Below are positions 1 to 6,613 of a stretch of 10,865 nucleotides of DNA, in pieces. The stretch is from NCBI GenBank assembly GCA_964617245.1, contig CAZTWF010000019.1, positions 1 to 10,865 on the forward strand, read 5' to 3'. A program made the translations under genes and the position numbers. How positions within the stretch are numbered: the stretch's first letter is position 1; each line of letters starts with the position of its first letter. The notes beneath the pieces were generated by a model that was given only the letters and a program-made list of their open reading frames with translations, searched no databases and was not told the DNA's origin. This stretch comes from WYZ-LMO11 sp964617245 (GTDB taxonomy: Archaea; Thermoproteota; Methanomethylicia; Methanomethylicales; Methanomethylicaceae).

Positions 1-774
1 ATGATGCCTATATTAAGAAGTCTAGGTTTAATAGAATCTATTCCAGGTCCAAGAGGAGGATATATTCCAACAAGTAAGGCTTATGAGAGTTTTAGTATTC
101 CTAAGCATCTCAAAATTCTCAAAATTCCAATTTATAAGAAAAGTGGAGAAAATACTGGAATCATAGTAACAGATATTTTCTTTAAAAGTGTTTATAGCCC
201 AGATTTTTGTCAAGCTGTTATTAAAACAGTTGGTGATATCTCTAAATTAAATCTTAGTGAAGAAATTATAATAGGACCAGCATTATTTGGTAGAATGGTA
301 ATTGAAGGAAAAATAGTTGGAAGAGATGAAATTCATGGAGAATTACTTATTGATATTATAAATGTAATAAGTATACCAAGAGAAAGTGTAAAGAGTATAA
401 TGTCAAAAAGACTTGTAACTCTTAAAGCAGAAATGTCTATAAAAGAAGCAGCTGCAATTATGTATAAAGAATTTATAAGAGCTGCACCAATAATAGAGAA
501 TGATTCATTAATTGGATTATTAACTAGTTCAGATATTGCAAGATGTTTAAGTGAAGGAAAAATTGATATAACTGTAAAAGAAGCTGCAAGTAGAAAACCT
601 GTCATAATAAATTTAAATGAAGATGTACTTGAGGCTATGAATAAAATGCGAAAATCAAGTATAGGGCGTCTTATAGTTGTTGATGATGAAGGAAGGCCTA
701 TTGGAATTGTAACAAGAACAGATTTATTATATAGAATAATTAAACCATTTGAAATAATAGAATCTAGAAAATAA
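1..774 (+). CDS. HTH/CBS-domain transcriptional regulator (5' partial)
   Basis: This is the C-terminal 257 residues of a probable archaeal regulator; the frame is open at the window edge, so the ATG at position 1 is probably internal. Residues 1-30 (LGLIESIPGPRGGYIPTS) read as the last helix and wing of a winged-helix DNA-binding domain of the HrcA-like type found fused to CBS domains in archaea. Residues about 36-126 form a middle domain, including IIIGPALFGRMVIEGKIVG. Residues about 131-185 and 192-246 are two CBS domains forming a Bateman module. Each has the T-x-x-D ribose-contact motif (T175/D178 and T238/D241), so binding of an adenosine compound such as AMP, ATP or SAM is plausible (inference). 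Family knowledge suggests a ligand-controlled DNA-binding protein; targets cannot be read from here. The stop is followed by T-runs that probably end its transcript before L13e. The domain call is firm, the ligand is unknown. Confidence 0.82.
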   Translation: MMPILRSLGLIESIPGPRGGYIPTSKAYESFSIPKHLKILKIPIYKKSGENTGIIVTDIFFKSVYSPDFCQAVIKTVGDISKLNLSEEIIIGPALFGRMVIEGKIVGRDEIHGELLIDIINVISIPRESVKSIMSKRLVTLKAEMSIKEAAAIMYKEFIRAAPIIENDSLIGLLTSSDIARCLSEGKIDITVKEAASRKPVIINLNEDVLEAMNKMRKSSIGRLIVVDDEGRPIGIVTRTDLLYRIIKPFEIIESRK

Positions 775-775
775 T

Positions 776-789
776 AAAAACTTATATTT
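776..789 (+). promoter_or_regulatory. BRE/TATA promoter of L13e
   Basis: An A-rich BRE-like stretch (AAAAAC, 776-781) runs into CTTATATTT (781-789). Counting about 26 bases from the box centre puts the start site near 810-812. That gives a leader of about 13 bases containing the ribosome binding site AAGGTGA at 811-817, six bases before the ATG. The spacing is self-consistent; the start site was not measured. Confidence 0.5.
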
Positions 790-808
790 TTAATATTTTT
801 TTATTTTT
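786..808 (+). terminator. T-tract terminator after the CBS regulator
   Basis: Three T-runs lie close together 13-34 bases past the regulator's stop: T5 at 787-791, T7 at 796-802 and T5 at 804-808. Archaeal transcription commonly ends at such U-tracts without a hairpin. The tract lies between the TATA box and the predicted start site of L13e, so it should not interrupt the L13e message itself. Confidence 0.5.
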
Positions 809-823
809 CTAAGGTGAAATCAT

Positions 824-1039
824 ATGAGCTATACTCCAATAGTTCTCTCACCATCTAAAAAATATTCACCAAGGAAAAAAAGAGAAGGAAGAGGTTTTAG
901 TCTTTTAGAATTAGAAGCTGCTGATATAAATATAAAAGATGCTAAGAAATTAGGTATTAGAATTGATAAAAGAAGAAGAAGTTGTCATCAAGAAAATATA
1001 GAAATTCTAAAGAATATTAAGAATAGCTCTGAGATCTGA
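824..1039 (+). CDS. rpl13e: Large ribosomal subunit protein L13e
   Basis: This 71-residue basic protein matches the short archaeal form of L13e (eL13), a structural protein of the large ribosomal subunit. The signature is GRGFSLLELEAADI (22-35), followed by AKKLGIRIDKRRRS (40-53) and HQENIEILK (55-63); this pattern of a charged helix and a KLGI-x-x-DKRR turn is characteristic of the family. Eukaryotic L13e is far longer, while archaeal versions of about 70-90 residues are normal. L13e is known mainly from Thermoproteota and relatives, which supports the lineage call. The ATG has a good Shine-Dalgarno match (AAGGTGA, spacing 6). The last 33 bases overlap the 3' end of thrC on the opposite strand, so the C-terminal tail of each protein is constrained by the other. 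Confidence 0.88.
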   Translation: MSYTPIVLSPSKKYSPRKKREGRGFSLLELEAADINIKDAKKLGIRIDKRRRSCHQENIEILKNIKNSSEI

Positions 1040-2209
1040 TGGTATTTCAATAGGTCTACCACATACTTTAATAACTTCTTCAGGATCTTTTAATAAATGA
1101 CCAGTACCAATACATACAATCTCATTTTCTTTATCTATAATATTATTTAATACTGCTTTTCTAACACCAGCTACAGAAGCAGCACTTGCTGGTTCAACTC
1201 CTATTCCTTCTAGACTTGCTATTACACGTTGTGCTTCTATTATTTCATTATCACTTACAGTTTCAAATAATCCATTAGATTCTTTTAATGTCATTACTGC
1301 TTTTGGCCAATTTACTGGATTTCCTATTCTTATAGCAGTAGCAATAGTTTCAGGATTACTTACTGGAATCAATTTATCCAAACCCTTTCTCAACATATTA
1401 ACTACAGGAGCAGCACCTTCTGCTTGTATTCCAAACATTCTTGGTAATCTATCAATAATTCCTGATTTATAAAATTCCTTAAAGCCTTTCCATATTGCTG
1501 AAATATTTCCACAATTTCCCATGGGAACTGCTACAATATCAGGTACATGACCTAATTGTTCAATAACTTCAAAAGCTAATGTTTTTTGTCCTTCTAATCT
1601 CCATGGATTTACACTATTTAATAAGTATATTCCCATTTTTGATGATAATTCCATTACTAATTTTAATGCCTCATCAAAATTTCCTTTTACACTCATTACT
1701 TTTGCACCGTGCATCATTGCTTGTGCAAGTTTTCCTAATGCAACTTTATTTTCTGGTAATATTACATAACATTTTAATCCAGCTCTTGCTGCATAAGCTG
1801 CTAAAGAAGCTGATGTATTACCTGTTGAAGCACAAGCTACACTTTTTAAACCAAGACTTTTAGCTTTTGTAACACCAACACTCATTCCTCTATCTTTAAA
1901 ACTACCAGTTGGATTCATTCCTTCATATTTTATATATAATTTTTTTACACCAACCCATTTAGCTAATTTATCACATTCATATAATGGTGTTCCTCCTTCT
2001 TTTAAAGTTATAATTTCACATCCTTCTTCTATTGGTAGGAATTCTCTATAACGCCATATACCAAATTCTCTTTTCTTAAATTCATTAAGAGAAACTTTTG
2101 GTATTTTCATTATTACATCAAGTAGAGAATTACATTTTTTACATACATATACAATTTCATCACTTCTATATTCTTCACTACAATTTATACATTTAAGCTT
2201 AGGAGACAA
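1007..2209 (-). CDS. thrC: Threonine synthase
   Basis: This PLP enzyme converts O-phosphohomoserine to threonine in the cytosol, the last step of threonine synthesis. The protein has 400 residues, a normal archaeal length. Residues 7-26 form a zinc ribbon (C7, C10, C23, C26) as in archaeal threonine synthases. The PLP lysine is K105 in NPTGSFKDRG (99-108), the STGNTSAS loop is at 128-135, the phosphate-binding GNCGN loop at 231-235, and a GTGHLLKDP motif at 368-376. The start is TTG: an in-frame stop lies two codons upstream and the next methionine falls after the zinc ribbon. A GGTG ribosome binding site sits six bases before the TTG. The gene overlaps the end of thrB by 11 bases, so translation is probably coupled, and its 3' end overlaps L13e by 33 bases. 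Confidence 0.95.
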   Translation of the reverse strand: MSPKLKCINCSEEYRSDEIVYVCKKCNSLLDVIMKIPKVSLNEFKKREFGIWRYREFLPIEEGCEIITLKEGGTPLYECDKLAKWVGVKKLYIKYEGMNPTGSFKDRGMSVGVTKAKSLGLKSVACASTGNTSASLAAYAARAGLKCYVILPENKVALGKLAQAMMHGAKVMSVKGNFDEALKLVMELSSKMGIYLLNSVNPWRLEGQKTLAFEVIEQLGHVPDIVAVPMGNCGNISAIWKGFKEFYKSGIIDRLPRMFGIQAEGAAPVVNMLRKGLDKLIPVSNPETIATAIRIGNPVNWPKAVMTLKESNGLFETVSDNEIIEAQRVIASLEGIGVEPASAASVAGVRKAVLNNIIDKENEIVCIGTGHLLKDPEEVIKVCGRPIEIPSDLRAILNIL

Positions 2210-3140
2210 TTTTTACACCATCCTCAGAATTTTCATGAATAGAATATTCTGATAATATTCCATTTTCTTTTAGAATTGAAGATAGAATTTCTCCAATTCT
2301 TTTTCCCTCTCCTTTTGGAATTAATGCAAAAACTGATGGTCCAGCTCCACTAATAGAAAATCCATAAGCTCCATTTTCTAAGGCTTTATTTTTTAAATCA
2401 TAGAACTTTGGTATTAGTTTAGCTCTAGCAGGTTCTATCACATGATCTCCTGAAATTCCTAATCCAATAAGATTTAAATCTCTTTTCATTAATCCTATTA
2501 TTAAATTACCAAAAGATTGTATTTGATCTACCATAGTTCTTAGCATAATCTCCTTTGGTAGAATTTCTCTTGCTATTTTTGTTTTTTCAATTCCAATTTC
2601 TATTTTTGGACTTAAAACAAGAATTTCAGCATTTTTTATTGGTTCTAATCTTATTATTCTTAAAGGATTAAATGAAGATATAAAAGTAATTCCTCCAAGT
2701 AATGCAGGAGCAATATTATCTACATGAGGAGAACCACAAGCAATCTTCTCTCCTTCCATAGCACATTCAAGTAATTCTTCTAATTTTAAAGGATTTCCTA
2801 ATATATAATTAACTGCATAAGCTCCAGCTATGGATGATGCACCAGAACTTCCTAATCCTCTTCTTGGAGGTATTTCTTTTATAATATTCATTTTTATTTT
2901 AAAATTTTCTTTTTTTATTTTCTTAAGTACAGCTTTAGCGGCTATCATAGCAGAATTTTTATTTGGATCTAAAGGAATATTATTTGCTTGTAAACCTGAA
3001 ATTTTTATTTCATCTTCTCCTTTTTCTTCTAAGAATATTTCTACAATATCTCTTGGTTTATCTAAAGCCATACCTATTAAATCAAATCCTGGTCCTAAAT
3101 TAGCTATTGTTGCTGGTGCTGTTACTTTTATTGATAACAT
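2199..3140 (-). CDS. thrB: Homoserine kinase (GHMP family)
   Basis: This enzyme phosphorylates homoserine with ATP to O-phosphohomoserine, the substrate of the threonine synthase encoded next. All three GHMP-kinase motifs are visible in the 313-residue protein: ANLGPGFD near 13-20; the ATP-binding PPRRGLGSSGASS at 91-103; and ISGAGPSVFAL at 263-273. The MEGEKIACGSPHVDNIAP stretch (128-145) is typical of homoserine kinase rather than mevalonate or galactose kinases. Length is normal for the family. The ATG at 3140 is preceded by GTGAT (3150-3146), a partial Shine-Dalgarno match with five-base spacing. It is the first gene of a two-gene operon with thrC; expression probably starts in the gap shared with the divergent DUF2258-like gene. 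Confidence 0.95.
   Translation of the reverse strand: MLSIKVTAPATIANLGPGFDLIGMALDKPRDIVEIFLEEKGEDEIKISGLQANNIPLDPNKNSAMIAAKAVLKKIKKENFKIKMNIIKEIPPRRGLGSSGASSIAGAYAVNYILGNPLKLEELLECAMEGEKIACGSPHVDNIAPALLGGITFISSFNPLRIIRLEPIKNAEILVLSPKIEIGIEKTKIAREILPKEIMLRTMVDQIQSFGNLIIGLMKRDLNLIGLGISGDHVIEPARAKLIPKFYDLKNKALENGAYGFSISGAGPSVFALIPKGEGKRIGEILSSILKENGILSEYSIHENSEDGVKIVS
2210..2225 (-). promoter_or_regulatory. Ribosome binding site that fixes the thrC TTG start
   Basis: On the minus strand GAGGATGGTG (2225-2216) lies in the last codons of thrB, with GGTG six bases before the thrC TTG. GGTG matches the core of the archaeal anti-Shine-Dalgarno pairing. With the in-frame stop just upstream, it supports TTG at 2209 as the true start. 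Confidence 0.6.
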
Positions 3141-3226
3141 ATATTATCACAAAATTATTATTCTAAATTCTTCTAAAATTTTTCTGATAATAAAAAATTT
3201 AAGTTTAAAAAATAATTTATATATTG
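3141..3226. promoter_or_regulatory. Divergent promoter region, thrB / DUF2258-like gene
   Basis: This AT-rich gap separates two genes read outward. For the + gene, AATTTAAGTTTAAAA (3196-3210) could serve as a TATA element giving a near-leaderless message at the ATG 3227. A second TATA-like TTTATATA (3216-3223) is too close to that ATG to be its promoter. For thrB, TTTTTATTA (3196-3188 on the minus strand) would give a leader of about 25 bases. TATTATCA (3142-3149) and TGATAATA (3185-3192) form an inverted repeat with eight-base arms and could be an operator, though chance is quite possible in such AT-rich DNA. Confidence 0.35.
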
Positions 3227-3871
3227 ATGAGTCAATTAACTACAGGTTTAGTTATAACTGGAGCTTATGCAGATAAAATTAGAAAAACACTTTTTGCACA
3301 ATTAAAAGATAATATAAAAAAAGGAGAAATATTATCTCAGGAAGTTGCAAGAGCTATTGCAGAATTAAATAGAATATTATATCATATTCTTGTAGAAAAA
3401 CTTAAACTTGATAAAGGTGATGTTGTAAGAGTAAGAATTGAATATAACATTGAAAATGGTAAAATAAAATGGAAATATGAAAATTTACAAATAGAGATAT
3501 TTAAAAAACAAGATGTTTCTAATATAATTAGTGAAATTATTCCTGAAATTGAAAAATTATTAATTCTTAATTATGTTATTGAAAAGATTTCTACAACAAT
3601 TTTTGGTGATCATATTTATAGAATAAAATTAAATGATAGAGATATTGGTAGAATAATTTTAACTATGATAAATGGAGAATTAGGAATTATACATGGAGCT
3701 TTATTAGAACCATCACCATTAATAATAAGTAAAAGAAAAATTACTATAAAAGAAGATATAGATAAATTCTTATCAGAAAATTTAAGTGATATAATTGCTT
3801 CTGCTCAAAATGTAGAACCTAAAGAAGCTGAAAAAGTAATAAAAAGTATTGAAGCTCTAATTAGTAAATAA
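3227..3871 (+). CDS. DUF2258-like conserved archaeal protein
   Basis: This 214-residue protein resembles, from memory, an uncharacterised family seen mainly in Thermoproteota (DUF2258); its function is unknown to me. The N-terminal part carries the recognisable pattern GLVITGAYADKIRKTLFAQL (7-26), then a helical stretch ARAIAELNRILYHILVEKL (41-59) and KGDVVRVRIEY (63-73). A beta-rich middle and a charged helical C-terminus ending in EAEKVIKSIEALISK follow. There is no signal peptide, membrane helix or metal-binding cysteine, so it should be a cytosolic protein. ATG 3227 is preferred over the adjacent upstream TTG at 3224, since no Shine-Dalgarno is present and a near-leaderless message is likely. 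It is read divergently from thrB and precedes the DHS-like gene, which has its own promoter. Confidence 0.72.
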   Translation: MSQLTTGLVITGAYADKIRKTLFAQLKDNIKKGEILSQEVARAIAELNRILYHILVEKLKLDKGDVVRVRIEYNIENGKIKWKYENLQIEIFKKQDVSNIISEIIPEIEKLLILNYVIEKISTTIFGDHIYRIKLNDRDIGRIILTMINGELGIIHGALLEPSPLIISKRKITIKEDIDKFLSENLSDIIASAQNVEPKEAEKVIKSIEALISK

Positions 3872-3889
3872 ATTAAATAGTAAAGACAT

Positions 3890-3906
3890 AATAATTTTTA
3901 TATATT
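3890..3906 (+). promoter_or_regulatory. TATA promoter of the DHS-like gene (near-leaderless)
   Basis: AATAATTTTTATATATT (3890-3906) contains a strong TATA box, TTTATATA at 3897-3904, with an A-rich BRE-like segment before it. The centre is about 29 bases from the ATG at 3930, so the predicted start site falls at or just before the initiation codon. No Shine-Dalgarno precedes the ATG, consistent with a leaderless message. Confidence 0.6.
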
Positions 3907-3929
3907 AGATGTACATAGGAAAATAACAA

Positions 3930-5018
3930 ATGAAAGTCTTTCATAAAAAATTCAAATTCAGAGAAATTGATCTTACATATGAAAAGGAAAATAGAAGAAA
4001 AAGCATTCTCAAAGATAAAGTAATTCAATTGGATTTAGATAAAATTACAACAATTAAAGATTTAGTAGAAGCTTGGAGGAATTGTGGAATTCAATCTAGA
4101 AGTCTTGCAGAATGTGCAATGATATATGAAAATATGCTTTTAGATGAAGATAATCCAACTATTTTTATTGGTCTTTCAGGAGCATTAATTGCTGGTGGAT
4201 TAAGAAAAGTAATAAGTGATATGATATCAAAAGGTATTGTTGATGTTGTAGTTTCTACAGGTGCTATATTATATCAAGATTATTATATAGCTCAAGGATA
4301 TGATCATTATAAAGGTTATTTTGATGTATGTGATGAAGAACTTCATTCTCTTTATATAAATCGAATATATGATACTTATGTAGATGAAATTGGTTTTGTA
4401 GAATGTGATGAAAAGATTGCAGAATTTTGTAAAACTCTTGAACCAAGAGGATATTCTACAAGAGAATTCCTCTATTTACTTGGTTCTACAATAAAAGATG
4501 AGAATTCAATATTATTTAATGCATATCATTATAATATTCCTGTTTTCTGTCCTGCTATAGCAGATAGTTCTATAGGCATAGGATTAACAGGGTATTTCAG
4601 ATGGGCAAAGGAAAATAATATAAAAACCCTTCATATTGATATTATGAAGGATAATTATGAAATTGCACAAATAATATTAAAATCAAAGAAAACTGGAGCT
4701 ATTTATATTGGAGGCGGTGTTCCTAAAAACTATATTAATGATGCTTCTGTTATGCTAGAATATACAAAAGGACATTATTATGCATTTCAAATAACAACAG
4801 AACCACCATATTGGGGAGGATTAAGTGGAAGTACACTTGATGAAGCTAAATCATGGGGAAAAATTTCAGAAAAAGCTAGAAGAGCTGTAGTTTACTCAGA
4901 AGTTACTATAGCTCTTCCTCTTATAGTAGGATATATCTTTCAAAAAGGTCTTCATAAAAATAGAAAAAGACCAAAGTTTATTTGGTCAGATAAAGGTGAT
5001 TTAGATATTCAATATTAA
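3930..5018 (+). CDS. Deoxyhypusine synthase-like aminobutyltransferase
   Basis: This 362-residue member of the deoxyhypusine synthase (DHS) family uses NAD and spermidine to move an aminobutyl group. Visible family features are FIGLSGALIAGGLRKVI (79-95), the HYKGYF segment (126-131), IYIGGGVPKNYI (258-269) and SWGKI (308-312), where K311 aligns with the Schiff-base lysine (K329 in human DHS). Canonical DHS has a TAQEFDGS-x-SGA-like motif before that lysine; here it reads ITTEPPYWGGLSGSTLDEA (288-306). With SSIGIGLT (213-220) and the YSTREFLYLLG segment (175-185), this recalls bacterial DHS-like and homospermidine-synthase proteins. It may make deoxyhypusine on aIF5A, or homospermidine or another polyamine. 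Family is certain, product is not. Its last 41 bases overlap larE on the other strand. Confidence 0.85.
   Translation: MKVFHKKFKFREIDLTYEKENRRKSILKDKVIQLDLDKITTIKDLVEAWRNCGIQSRSLAECAMIYENMLLDEDNPTIFIGLSGALIAGGLRKVISDMISKGIVDVVVSTGAILYQDYYIAQGYDHYKGYFDVCDEELHSLYINRIYDTYVDEIGFVECDEKIAEFCKTLEPRGYSTREFLYLLGSTIKDENSILFNAYHYNIPVFCPAIADSSIGIGLTGYFRWAKENNIKTLHIDIMKDNYEIAQIILKSKKTGAIYIGGGVPKNYINDASVMLEYTKGHYYAFQITTEPPYWGGLSGSTLDEAKSWGKISEKARRAVVYSEVTIALPLIVGYIFQKGLHKNRKRPKFIWSDKGDLDIQY
4942..4972 (-). terminator. Hairpin plus T-run terminator after larE
   Basis: Read on the minus strand, just beyond the larE stop, GGTCTT (4972-4967) pairs with AAGACC (4952-4947) across a 14-base T-rich loop and is followed at once by TTTTT (4946-4942). 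This is the layout of an intrinsic terminator, although archaea mostly rely on the T-run alone. It lies wholly inside the 3' end of the convergent DHS-like gene. Confidence 0.42.
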
Positions 5019-5787
5019 AATCCATTTTTCCACTTACATAGCCTTCCAAGTCTAATGTTACTATTTTATATCCAATATTTTTAAATTCTTTTAATATTCT
5101 TTCTCTTAAATCCTCATGTAAAAATTTTGAGATTTCTTCTTTTCCAACTTCTATTTTTGCAATATTTTTAAAATGTCTAACTCTTATAATCTTAAATCCT
5201 TCTTTTTCTAAAATTTCTTCTGCTTTTATTACCATATTTATATCTTCATTTGTTATTTTATAACCATAAGGAAATCTCGTTATTAAACATGGATTACTTG
5301 GTATTTCATAATCTAGTCCAATCTCTTTTAATAATTCTATTACTTCTTTTTTTCCAATTTTTAATTCTAATAATGGACTTCTTACATTTTCTTCTATAAT
5401 TGCTTTAATTCCTAATCTATTTTCTTTAAGATCATCATAATTTGTACCATCAATAATAAAATTATATCCAAGTTCTTTAGCAAATTTCTTTAATTCATTT
5501 ATTATATATTTCTTACATATATAACATCTATCATATGGATTTTCCATAATAATTTCAGGTAAATTGATTTCTAGAATTCTATGATTTATTCCAAGAGAAT
5601 TTGCTTTATTTTTTGCATATATTATTTCTTTGTTTTTTACAAATTGGGTTTTGATTGTAATTGCTAATGCTCTATTTTTTAAAACTTTTTTTGCTATATA
5701 TGCTATTAAGGTACTATCTACTCCTCCAGAATAAGCAATTATTGCACTATTTATATTATTAAACCATTCCTCAAGAATTTTTAGCAT
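4978..5787 (-). CDS. larE: LarE-family PP-loop sulfurtransferase
   Basis: This 269-residue protein belongs to the LarE branch of the PP-loop ATPases, which adenylate a substrate and insert sulfur. LarE builds the nickel-pincer cofactor of lactate racemase and related enzymes. The PP-loop SGGVDST is at 20-26. DRCYICKK (86-93) gives C88 and C91, DGTNYDDL is at 113-120, and NPCLITRFPYG (165-175) gives C167 at the family's sulfur-donor cysteine. The C88/C91/C167 set matches LarE proteins reported to hold a [4Fe-4S] cluster, as opposed to the sacrificial single-cysteine type of Lactobacillus. Length is normal. The ATG overlaps the end of the Trm5a-type gene by 17 bases, so translation is likely coupled. 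No larB or larC is in the window, so a tRNA-related role cannot be excluded. Confidence 0.82.
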   Translation of the reverse strand: MLKILEEWFNNINSAIIAYSGGVDSTLIAYIAKKVLKNRALAITIKTQFVKNKEIIYAKNKANSLGINHRILEINLPEIIMENPYDRCYICKKYIINELKKFAKELGYNFIIDGTNYDDLKENRLGIKAIIEENVRSPLLELKIGKKEVIELLKEIGLDYEIPSNPCLITRFPYGYKITNEDINMVIKAEEILEKEGFKIIRVRHFKNIAKIEVGKEEISKFLHEDLRERILKEFKNIGYKIVTLDLEGYVSGKMDFNIEYLNHLYLTK

Positions 5788-6610
5788 TTTTTCTTACTTC
5801 TATATCTAATACAACTTGATATATTTTTCTTCCAACACTTCTTACAACTCTTCCATTTATAATATTGAAATCTTTTAAAAGATCTTTTGATTTTTCAATT
5901 GCCTCTTTTCTATTATTAGCATTTTGATGTAAATATACATGTAACCAACCTTTTTCTTTTAAACAATCTATAGCATATGGCAGATATCTTATTGCTAAAT
6001 CTGGAAATGGTAATAATACTCTATCAGCAATTCCTTTTAAATCTTTTACAACATCTTTTGCATCCCCTAATATAGGTATAACAATTTCTGATACTTTATT
6101 TAAAATAATATTTTCACACATTAATTCAAAAGCATATGGATTTTTATCTATAGAAAATACTTTTTGTGCTCCATTTTTTGCAATTAAAATTGAAAAAGTA
6201 CCAATACCTGCAAACATATTTACTACAATTTCTCCTTCTTTTATTAATTTAGCAATTCTTAATCTTTCAAAAGATAAACGAGGAGAAAAAAATACTTTTG
6301 ATATATCTACTTTAAATAAACAATTATGTTCTTTATGAATTGTTACTGTATCTTTTTTTCCAGCAAGCCATTCTATTCCTCTTACTTTATATTCACTATT
6401 TGCAGAACTTATTTGTCTGAAGACTCCTTTTATTCCACTTAAATTAGATAATAATGCTTCTCCTATTTCATATTTTTTATTTTCCCATTCTCTTGGTATT
6501 TTTATAATTGCAATATCTCCAATAATATCAATACTTGTAATAGCTTTTTTTAATTCTTCTTCAGAGAATATACTACTAAGAACTTTTCTCATTATTCTCA
6601 ATTGAGGCAC
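5771..6610 (-). CDS. trm5a: Trm5a/Taw22-type tRNA G37 / wyosine methyltransferase
   Basis: This SAM-dependent methyltransferase of the Trm5 family acts on tRNA position 37. Trm5b-type enzymes have an N-x-P motif; here it is PFP (P201, P203) in DRVLLPFPD, as recalled for archaeal Trm5a, which makes m1G37 and/or methylates imG-14 to imG2. Residues I recall as important in the Pyrococcus abyssi enzyme have counterparts here: R77, F107/F108, E115, R116, D155, P201 and P203. NMFAGIGTFS (131-140) is the SAM-binding motif. At 279 residues it lacks the N-terminal D1 domain of longer Trm5 proteins, and an in-frame stop three bases above the GTG start rules out a longer product by normal translation. 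ATG at 6592 is an alternative start. It follows the PINA stop directly and overlaps larE. Whether it makes m1G, imG2 or both is open. Confidence 0.8.
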   Translation of the reverse strand: MPQLRIMRKVLSSIFSEEELKKAITSIDIIGDIAIIKIPREWENKKYEIGEALLSNLSGIKGVFRQISSANSEYKVRGIEWLAGKKDTVTIHKEHNCLFKVDISKVFFSPRLSFERLRIAKLIKEGEIVVNMFAGIGTFSILIAKNGAQKVFSIDKNPYAFELMCENIILNKVSEIVIPILGDAKDVVKDLKGIADRVLLPFPDLAIRYLPYAIDCLKEKGWLHVYLHQNANNRKEAIEKSKDLLKDFNIINGRVVRSVGRKIYQVVLDIEVRKNAKNS

Positions 6611-6613
6611 CGG

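Noticed and set aside
333..605. Minus-strand open frame inside the CBS regulator
   Set aside because: A shadow of the CBS-domain coding sequence; hydrophobic composition comes from reverse reading, with no start signal.
1579..1863. Open frame of 94 codons on the + strand
   Set aside because: It lies antisense within thrC, is rich in leucine and phenylalanine as expected from reversed AT-rich codons, and has no family resemblance or ribosome binding site.
2830..3276. Open frame of 148 codons on the + strand
   Set aside because: It is antisense to the 5' half of thrB, runs across the intergenic promoter and into another frame of the DUF2258-like gene; no recognisable domain.
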